Below are positions 11,492 to 20,400 of a DNA stretch of 64,000 bases, in pieces. The notes beneath the pieces are model-generated. The model was not told the origin of the DNA and did not search any database. It saw only the letters and a program-made list of their open reading frames with translations. Numbering within the stretch: position 1 is the first letter of the stretch; the number at the start of each line of letters is the position of its first letter. Origin of the DNA: Portulaca oleracea (taxonomy: Eukaryota > Streptophyta > Magnoliopsida > Caryophyllales > Portulacaceae); contig CM055891.1 of assembly GCA_029582165.1 (NCBI GenBank), forward strand, positions 33,334,832-33,398,831, given 5' to 3'. A program made the translations under genes and the position numbers.

Positions 11492-11906
11492 AAATCCGCG
11501 TGGCTCTAATAGAATTTTGGGCTGAACTTTGGCCGGGATCCGCGAGACTCCAGGCTGAATTTTGGCCCGGATTCGCGTGACTCCAGGCTGGACCTTGGTC
11601 CGGATCCGCGAGGATTTTCTGGGCCCGAATCTGTGAAATCTGTGTGGTACTGGGCAAATCCGCGAGGATTTGTGCTAGGCCGGCCTGGAAAATCCGCGTG
11701 GATCTTCTTGGGTTGGTCTGGGAATTCCGCCAGGATTTGTACTGGATATGTGCTGGACTGGCCTGGAAAATCCGCGTGGTTTTTCCTGGGTTAGTCCACA
11801 AGAATTTTCCTGGGTCTGTCCGAGCAAATCTGTCAGGATTTTAACTGGACTGTCTTGACAGATGCCAGGTATTTTCCTGGTCTAGAACATTATTTTGGTG
11901 TCTACA

Positions 11907-13876
11907 GTTTGGTATAATTAAGGGAGAAAAATCCAATTAAAAACTGAATTATGGGTGATTAAAGCTTCTGTTTAGTTTCTGGAAATTTACAGAGGTATGA
12001 AAGTGGGATTTTTGCCCAGATTTTTACTCCATTTGATAGCTTAAGGTGTTAGCAAACCATAGGCTTTGGAATTTCTAATTTCCGACATGTATAGTCCGAG
12101 TTACGATCCCGGGAAACCGGGCTGTCCAGAACACCATTCTGCTCAAGTTAACCTTTGAAATTAATGTCTTTTGGGCCTCAAATCAACCCAATAAGGGGTT
12201 CTAGGTATAAATGTGTCATGGTTATATATTGTAATTATAGAGTTATGTGTTTGAGGCTAAGAGTACCAATTTGGAGTCCTAAGTAAGTCTTGAGAATACC
12301 TTTCAAGAGCTAGTATGTTTAAGTAATGTATCGTGACTCCCTTCGTTCTTTAAGTCTAATGTTCAATATCTTTACTCTAGCTAAAAGTTCCTTCTAGCTT
12401 GATAACCTCCAATGTCTAATTCAATTCATTCCTCATTTCATAATTCATTAATCCAAGCTTGCTTTTATTCACATTTGGACGTGTATATCTTGCTCCGTTT
12501 CGCCATTTCACTCGATATCGTATTATCAAACCATATTTGAACTCGTTATCTCGCATCCTAGCTTCCAATTTATAATTACCCTATTCATCATCAATTCAAG
12601 CTAATTATCCTAAGTTCAAGCCCTTTTATTTGAATCACCTTCTACGTCATATTTCTCGTAATTTTCCAACCCAAAACTCCAAAGTTTTATGTGCACAGCT
12701 TCTGTCCGCCCATTTTGGGGCCCTTCCATTCATTTTTAGCTTCTGGTTCTGTTGACAAAGTTGTAGATCATGATTTTCCTATTCAAATGTACTATTTTAT
12801 GTCATTCCGATTTTTCTAACTCAAGTTATACTTCAAACTCTATTTTTTTATATAAACCTGAAATTTTTATCCCTAAAGTTATTTCATGGATATTACTAAG
12901 TTTCTAAACTTATGAATCTAATTTAGAACCTAATTCGGTTCTTCATTTTTATTTATTCTTATCTTAGTTGACAAGTTTTGAAAGCCATCTCCACCGAAAG
13001 TCGCGTAAGGTCTTAGCGTTCCAAGGTACGCAAATTGTCCAGCTTTTACGATCTAAGTTATATTCATGATTCATTCAATTTATGACATGCCAAGTTTTAT
13101 GTTTTATGATATCATTATGTTCGAAAGTGGACCCATTTTATGTATTCTATGTTTATGTTTTAGCTAGTTACGTGAAGTGCTAGCCTTTTAGATGCTCCTG
13201 ATCAGAGTGTCCTAGACTGCCGGTCGATCACAGAGCGTGGTCACCCAATCCAAATCTAGATCGATTTGGGCATGCGCGTGTGTGAGGTGCTTCCACCGAT
13301 CATAAGGGTTCCACGTATTTTCTATATACCTCTATTCTATGTTATTCATGTTTATGTTTTATGCACATCATTGCAAGTTATCGTTTTATCCCCTTTTCCC
13401 GTTTTCAAAATGAATTTAAATGCCGACACTAAAACCGTTTTCGAACGGTTTACGTGCTGGAGGTCTACGTGCTGAGTGTTTCCCCACTCACTTTTGCGAT
13501 GTTTTATGGTTTTGTTTTTAGGAGGCTCGAGCTCCCAAGGAAAGGACAAGTCGGTTCCAAAGTAATTCAAGGCTCTCGAGGTAGTTATCTAAGGAAATCA
13601 TCGGTTAGCAAGGGCGAGCAGGATTTTGGAAGTTGTTTTAGTATTTAAGCTATGTTTAAGTTTATGTAGTTTATCCAAAGGTTGTATAAGTTTTATATAT
13701 GAAGGTTTTTAAGCTAGTAAGTTATCTTGTGGTTTTGGAAGTTTCTTTAGTGTTGTTGCCTTGTCTCTTTTGGGAGACGGCGGTAATGCCTCGACCTAAG
13801 GTGTTCCGTTGCGCTAATCACAGGTTTGGGATTCTAAGTATAGTCTTAATCTTGTGATTAAGGTTGGGGCGTTACA
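11907..13876 (-). mobile_element. LTR of a TGTAACGCCCC-type element, truncated
   Basis: On the minus strand the sequence starts TGTAACGCCCCAACC at 13876. It has the same order of modules as the LTR at 58451-62082: near the start a TACCGCCGTCTCCC..ACAAGG block (about 13800-13755), then a block around 13190-13270, then a region about 12700 reading AAGTTGTAGATCATGA on the plus strand. No terminal CA is recognisable on the other side, so it appears to end where the Tat-like LTR begins. The Tat element may have inserted into it. No protein domain is seen. Confidence 0.55.
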
Positions 13877-13901
13877 GAGGTACTGTTCATAATAGGATTA
13901 T

Positions 13902-14145
13902 GGCTCTGTTCTTTTATGCGGTATTTTGCGGAATGGTGTGGTGAGGTGTGGTGGAATAGTGGTGGGGTGTGGTGGAATTGTGGTAGGTTATTGATATATG
14001 GGGTAGGTGAGTAGAGAGAATGTAAAAAGTAGAGGAGAAAATTGAGGAGAGAGAAAAGTAATGATTTGCGGTAAAATGTGGTGGGTTGTGGCAAATTGCA
14101 GAGGTCATGCAGACCGCAGCTTTGCAACCATGAAAAGAACAGGGC
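13902..14145. mobile_element. Tourist-like MITE (copy 1 of 4)
   Basis: The ends are inverted: GGCTCTGTTCTTTTATGCGG at the left and a right end reading AAAAGAACAGGGC. The interior is rich in GTGGTG words. The same family occurs at 35912-36191, 44435-44676 and 62898-63166. The copy at 35912 has a perfect TAA target duplication, pointing to the PIF/Harbinger superfamily. This copy has no clear duplication. Confidence 0.75.
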
Positions 14146-14150
14146 ATGTT

Positions 14151-15034
14151 AGGTTATATAACAAGCTAGACTAGGGCCCTGTTTGGCAACCGACTAATAG
14201 CTATTAGTTTGTAACTATTAACTGTTTGACTTTAACTGTTTGGGTTAGCTGATTGCAGGAAAAATGTTTGATTAAGTAATTTTTGTGAAAAGCTTCTTCA
14301 AGTAGCTTTTTGAAAATTAACTTATTGGATTCAAAAAGCTAATATAAAATGATATTTACCGAATACTCCATGTAGCTTTTTAGCCTTGGTCAAAAAACTA
14401 TAAACTACCCAAAAAGTTGGGTAGCCAAACACCCCTTAAGTTGAGACAAGCCCAAATCCACTGGTGTTTGAGTTGTTTGGTTGTTAAATTGAGCATGAAC
14501 ACATAGTGATATTTGCCTATTAGGGGAGTTGGGTTTGTGGATCACAATTCACAAATCTCATAAGACAAATTTATAGCCAAAATGAGCCCAAACCATGACC
14601 CTTGCAAGTTGCAACCTTCCTCAATCTTATCAGTAGTAGTGCTGATGATCTGAATATCATAAGTTGTCTAATACAGAAAAAGTCTTGGTCTAGTCCAACC
14701 TGATTTTGATATTGATTAAAATGACTGAATATTTGGGCATTGTATATTTCTTTGTTCTATTATCTAAACTCGATTATTGACATGAATTTAATTTTGCCTA
14801 AATTGTTCGACCTAGAAAAAACCGAGCTCGGACCTCATATAATTAACTAACTTGAAGGGCCGTGGTTTGGGCTCATTTGGGCTATAAATTTGTCTTATTA
14901 GACTTGTGTTCGTGCTCCCCTAATAGGCTAATACTAATATGTGTTCATGCTCAATTTAATAACCAAACGGCCCAAACAACTAAAACACTAGTGGATTTGG
15001 GCCTTCACAACCTAGTCTAGCTTGTTATATAGCC
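14151..15034. repeat. Long inverted repeat (fold-back element) with an interrupted left arm
   Basis: The left arm is 14151-14174 plus 14441-14605; the right arm is about 14857-15034. Matching pairs include TATAACAAGCTAGACTAG (14157-14174) with its complement at 15013-15029. TTGAGCATGAACACATA near 14490 pairs with the complement near 14950. AATTTATAGCCAAAATGAGC near 14570 pairs with about 14870. The central spacer is about 250 bp. The left arm is split by the MITE at 14175-14440; removing it restores the match. Confidence 0.8.
14175..14440. mobile_element. MITE inserted in the fold-back element
   Basis: Left end GGCCCTGTTTGGCAACC, right end GGTAGCCAAACACCCCTT, so the termini are inverted around GTTTGGC. 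Length is about 266 bp. The insert exactly interrupts an otherwise continuous inverted-repeat arm, which dates it after that arm. The target duplication is unclear (TAG beside TTAAG). The superfamily is probably hAT or PIF/Harbinger. Confidence 0.65.
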
Positions 15035-16149
15035 CAATAGGCCAACACAATCTTATTCAAACACTACCTCTCTGGCTCTCTAGATAATTAGACAATAATG
15101 CATATGGGCCGTCCTTCATGGTCATTAACCCTTCTTTTTGAAATAAATTTCACATTATATATATATGTTCACCAATCTTCTACCCATCTACCCAACCATT
15201 AAATTTGATTATGACAATCATTTATTCAATCTTTGTTTCCCTATTTTTATAGTTTTAATAATTTATGATGAGGATGATGAGGTGTTTGGAACGAAGCTTC
15301 TAGCAACTGGAACAGGATTTCGGTCTCCTCAATTATATTTGCAAAATTCAGGTTAGGGCAAGACAATTAAGCATTGTCCAAATATATTTAAATTTGTCCA
15401 AACATGAATTTCACGCGAAACCGCACAACTTAAATTTCTTATCCTGAAACTAATCTGAATTTGCAATCAAACATGACCGAGTTGACTGAATTTAGACACG
15501 AATTTATTTCTTCTTACACTTAATTAACCTAGTTAATTGGAAATTAAAATTTATAAAAAAAAGAATATTGTGATTAGAATTTGTGTTTAATAGGAAGTAA
15601 ATTTCCAATTTATTGAGATTTTATTTTGGTCAATTAAAATTATATATAAATTATAAATAAAGGAAGATTCAACAATTTCAAATAGATAAGATTCTTTAAC
15701 TGGCGATGTATAACAAAATCAACAAAAAAAATGAACAAAATTCTTTCTTATCCATTGTTACCAGGATGATGATTAGCAATAAATCGTTGTTCTGAGGGTG
15801 ATGATTAAATAATAATCTTATCCACTCTTTTTTAAAAAATTATCTCATACCATAAGTTGATAATCATGTTTGATAAAAATTGTTGGTTACCTTTTACAGT
15901 ACTAAACATGTTTATCAACCTATATAGAGTGCGAAGCGTGCTGCTAACAATAATCAAGATGTACGGCCAAGATATGCCGGACCAACTTGAATCACACGTG
16001 CGGCAATCCAGGCCCTCTATTCCCCGCGTCAGCAAAAACCTTCTTTTTTCTTTTTTTAAGACAAAGGGGACACCCACGGCAGTCTAAATCTCTGTATCTG
16101 TACAACTTTCTTTTTCGGTCCAGAAGCATCATTTATTTATCATATTACA
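15035..16149. other. AT-rich intergenic sequence
   Basis: I see no gene here. The sequence is AT-rich with short homopolymers. Short open frames have no recognisable composition or motif. Confidence 0.6.
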
Positions 16150-16190
16150 TTTATTTTATCTATAATTATCTCACCGCACATCTAGTGCGC

Positions 16191-16196
16191 CACGTG
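16191..16196 (+). promoter_or_regulatory. G-box CACGTG (distal)
   Basis: CACGTG inside GCCACGTGTCAG. G-boxes bound by bHLH/bZIP and PIF-type factors are known in CCA1/LHY promoters. Its place about 1.2 kb upstream of the start codon fits, but binding is inferred. Confidence 0.5.
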
Positions 16197-16492
16197 TCAG
16201 TCCCTTTTTGCCACGTAGGCTGATCCAATGGCTCCCTTTTCCCCATTTGGTGACTGACTACCGCCACTCCCTGGAAGCGCCAGTTAGTCCTGGGCCCCCA
16301 CACGGACCTACGCTTTTAATTTTTATTTTAATCCCTACGCTGACTCAGCTCGACTCGGCCACCCCGAGTTTGTGGTCGAGATCGCGTGTTGGTTTCTCTC
16401 TCTAACCCTAAACCCTAAAATTACTAAAATAACCGAAAAGTGCAAAAGTCTGCTGGGCCCTACGCGCAGTACATCCGCCGCTAACATCCCGC

Positions 16493-16498
16493 CACGTG
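16493..16498 (+). promoter_or_regulatory. G-box CACGTG (proximal)
   Basis: CACGTG inside GCCACGTGGC, a ten-base palindrome, close to the likely transcription start. Both strands present a full G-box core with the preferred flanks. Confidence 0.5.
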
Positions 16499-17406
16499 GC
16501 GCGATCCAATGAGGACGAGCCTCTAGAGCTCTCCCTGAGCCTCAAATTCGTAATTTTCTCGTCATCTTCCAGGATTTATTTTTATTTTATTTTCTCGAAG
16601 AGAGAAATTTAAAAAAAGGTAAAAGATACAGCCAACAATCCTGAGGGATTATTCGTGGCTCAGATTGATTCTGTGCAACTCCTGGTTTTTCCTCTCTTCT
16701 TCTTCTTCTTCCTTGAGCAATCGTTGTTGTTGTTGTTGTTCTTCTTCTCTCTTTTCTCTGCTTGTTTTTGCTCTTTTTCTTGATCGTAATTTCGATTCGA
16801 TTGTTGCTGTTGAAGTTCGAATTTGATCGGTGTATGTATGACAACATTTGCTGAAGCTATGGGTTGAGCTTTTGATTGCTTGATCTTGTTGTAGTTGGTT
16901 AGAATTAGGTTCTTCTCCAGTGTTTTCTGGATCTGCTATGGCGTCTCCTTCTGAAGGTATTTCGCTGTTTTTGTTCATAATCTAGGGTTCGTCGTTTCGA
17001 ATTTGAAAAGTTTTGATTCTGAAGTATTAATCGTTTGTTTTTTTTTTTTTTTTGGCTTGGATTATGGATGAAGCTGTGAGCGGAGTTACGATTGTTTCGG
17101 TGAGGATTCTGAACAAGGATTGAATTGATTATCATTTGTATTTTTGCAAAAGCTCTTAGTTTTTCTCTCTTTTTTAGGGATTTTTTTTAATTTTATGAAT
17201 TGGCGGTGTTAGTGAAGAAGGAAATATAGATAGGTTTCTGTCGATTCTGTGTTTGTTGTTGGGTTGCTACGCTGTTTTCTAGTGATTTATCATCAGGTAT
17301 CAAAGAGTGTATATACGGTACTACTCTATGGTGATGATTTATGGAGAGATAAGAGGAGGCTTTGTTATCCGGCAGAGGATCTGAAAGCACTGCACTGTCC
17401 ATTAAA

Positions 17407-20400
17407 ATGGACGCGTATTCTTCTGGTGAAGAACTAGTGGTTAAGGTGTCTTTTATGGCTTATCTATCTGTTTGTTTGCATCATTGATTATTTTTTGCCC
17501 AGATTATTCATCTGGGAAGAAGAAGCTTATGCTTATCATGGTGTCTCTGTGTGTGTGTGTGTGTGTTTGTTGGGATTTTAGGCAAGAAAGCCTTATACCA
17601 TCACCAAGCAACGAGAGCGATGGACCGAGGAGGAGCATAATAGGTTTCTCGAGGCCTTGAAACTTTATGGAAGAGCTTGGCAGCGGATTGAAGGTTTTTG
17701 CTTTTCACCCTAACCTTTTTCCTCCCTATTTTGATTTTTGTTAACATTTTTGGTCTTTGAAAGTCTGATAATCATGTTGATTCATTCCATAGTAGTGTTA
17801 CAACTTGCAATCCAATTGCAAGGGATGAGACTCATCCCACTACATCCAAATGGGGAGGGTGATTTGGGTTTTATGGACTTTTAAGGTTAGTTTGGAAATG
17901 GAGTAAGCTAGGGTAGTAGGAGTAAATAAGGGTAATAAGAGTAACAAGGAGTAAGTAAGAATTTATAGTGTTCTCATGTTTGAGAGTTTAGAGAAGCTAG
18001 AGCATGCATCAGTGGGTGATTACACATGTTCAAGATAGTATGAAATTGGTGAGAAAAAGATAATCATGTGTATCTTTGTGTGTAGGTTAGGGGAAGCGTT
18101 TAAAAAAGGAAAGTTGGATTGTAGTGCAGCATACTTTAGGCCTTGGGATTGTGGTAAATCGAACTTTAAAATTGTATCATAGTAAACCAAATTGTAAACT
18201 TATTGACTGCGGTGCACCAACACCAGAGTTAGCGGATTGTCATGGTTTGGTGTACCATAATCTAATGGTTGGAATGTTTGGACAACTACAATCAAATCTG
18301 TCCTACTATGGTGTACTAAGCTCCAAGTCATGAAATGTTAGGCCTGTTGGTGTCCAATCTGTCATACTATGGTGTACTAAACTCGGTGTCGGTGCATTGT
18401 AGTCCAATAATTTCGCAATTTGGTTTAGTGTGATACAATTTTAAAGTTCGGCTTACCACAATCCCAAGACCTAAAGTACAATGCACTAAGATCCAATTTT
18501 CCTTTAAAAAATTGGTTTAGAAGAATGATGGTCATTCCAGTTTCAATGCATTTTTTCTTCCCTTTACATCCTAGAGTGGAAGGGTAAGATTATGTGAGTG
18601 CATTTACGGTTCCTCTATTGTTTTCCAAACAAGGGTAAGGCAACCAATTGCACTTATTCACTCCATCTTGCTCCTCCATAACCTCCTCTCAAACGTATCT
18701 TCGGGGTCCCCAGCTCATGAGCTCGGTTTTGAGAAGTGTCTCTCAAAGACCTATGTCAAATAGCCTTGTCATTGCTATCTCGAGTTCATAGAATTCTTCT
18801 GTTACATCCAAACTAAGGTCAGTCAGCTGAGAATGGAATGCTGTATTGAGTTTCTTCTGTTAACAAAAAACTCATGTCACTCTGCCAAGGATGCTGAGTT
18901 GAAAGAGGACCATTACTATTTGAGCGGAAGTGAAGTGTATAGTTTTGTTAATCTTGTTTTTGGGCTTCTAAAACCGAATTTGCTCTTATCTAGATATTGA
19001 TCTAGGATCCAGGGGTGCATTTGCTTGTTTGTTTGTTCTTTTAGGGTAATAGATAGAGAAACTTTGGAAATGGAGGGACTGTTGGACATTTTGGAGGATG
19101 AGGCTTCATACTGCAACCAAAGTTGACAAATTGGATTCTTGATGGCCACTTGCTCAAATAAATTCAAACTTTCAGTCCCATGCCTATTCAGTTCTGTGTT
19201 ATACCTAGCCAATTGGGCTCATGACATCTGCCTTTATATTGTTCTCACTCGAAGAGCTGGACCTTCTCTTCTTTTCTCTGTTTTCTGTTTGCTTGGTTGC
19301 AGAACATATTGGGACAAAGACTGCTGTCCAGATCAGAAGTCATGCACAGAAATTCTTTTCAAAGGTCCATCAGTATCTCTCACCTCATTCTTTCTTTGAA
19401 TTAATTTTTACCCTTTCTTGTTTCAAAAGCTAAGAGCATTCTTTTTGATGTGCATGCCTAACTCTCTCAAATATTGATCATGTTACCATATCATTGTCTA
19501 ATATACTCCGGATCCATTATTGACAAGTTTGCACAGGTGAGAGCACCTTTTCAGCCATAGTTTCTGCTATGTTTATGTTAAGCAGTAGACCAAATATCTA
19601 AGGCTTGTTTATATCCTCTTTTTTTGTGTCAGTCCATTTTGCTTCATTGTAGTTCATTTTGGATAGGGTCTAAGAAGCTTCAAATAAAAGGATTTGTTTT
19701 GGGAGAACTGTAGATAGCCTATTTCTATGACTTGTTTCTGGGCTTCTAAATTATGCTTTTTATCTTGGTTGGAAGCTTGAAATGTTGTTCTCTTTTAGAA
19801 GCAGAGGTGCATTGGGCAACACCTAGGGCATGCACCTGTCTATATTGATGTTCATGCAATGTCAAACTTTGCTGAACCTGAGGTTCTAGCTTGCAACTGG
19901 TTCATCAAGACAGCTACAACCAAAGGGGCATGTCCACTAGGAAATCTTTCATGCTTGGGCTTTCTATTTTATCTACTTGCATAACTCAGTTTCTTGCTCT
20001 CTAGCTGATCTGCTTGACTTTACCTTCTCTTTGGAGCAGGGAATTACCCAAAATCCTTTTTTCCCCCTGAAAAGGAAAAGAAAATTACCCAAAATCAGTT
20101 TATAACCCCTAACATTTTTATACAGTTTCATTCAACTTGATTTCACTCTTAGTGACCCCTACGGAATCTTATAAACCTGTTAGGATGATCATTATTGAAA
20201 TGGCCACATTCATGTCATTAAAAGCATTGTCCCGTGCATTTTCTGCTAATCATGCCCTTTAATCCTTTATAGTGACCTCATCGTTTACTACAAAAAACCC
20301 TCATTGTTTGCAGCAAAAAAGTCAACGTTCGTGATTGAATTGATCTCCAAAAAGTCTTCCCCCCCCCCCCCCCTGGTTGAATTCTTAGAAAATTATTTGC

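Larger units (their letters stand above)
9669..11906 (-). mobile_element. 5' LTR of the right Tat/Ogre-like element, 2.2 kb
   Basis: On the minus strand it runs from TGTAGACACC (11906) to CCCTACA (9669), with TG...CA ends, followed by the primer-binding site. It shares its ends and the block 10320-10460 with the LTR at 2318-4044. It is longer mainly because of repeat expansion: a 35-bp tandem at about 11061-11180, a 36-bp tandem at 11384-11491, and numerous AAATCCGCG words to 11850. The flank at 11907 (GTTTG) has no matching copy at the left side of 2318, as expected if the two units share an LTR in tandem. Confidence 0.75.
16150..17406 (+). promoter_or_regulatory. LHY promoter and spliced 5' leader
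   Basis: This region precedes the LHY start codon. It contains two CACGTG G-boxes (16191-16196, 16493-16498), two GGGCCC words of the kind bound by TCP factors (16292, 16455), and a telo-box tract (AACCCTAAACCCTAAA, about 16405-16419). A CT-rich leader follows from about 16690. An upstream ATG at 16938 is followed after 17 bases by a GTATTT donor-like site; unspliced it encodes only about 15 codons. LHY leaders in other plants are known to contain introns. The exact UTR exons cannot be fixed here; a CAG at about 17293 and another at about 17371 are acceptor-like. Confidence 0.55.

Noticed and set aside
10824..11801. Overlapping open frames of 110-130 codons in the LTR
   Set aside because: They follow GC-rich 35- and 36-bp repeats, overlap in several frames and match no domain.
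13858..14147. Minus-strand frames with repeated His/Pro
   Set aside because: They are the interior of a Tourist-like MITE; the same frame appears in the copy at 44425.
16587..17135. Minus-strand frames rich in Lys, Arg and Asn near LHY
   Set aside because: They are antisense of the CT- and GTT-rich LHY leader; no domain.
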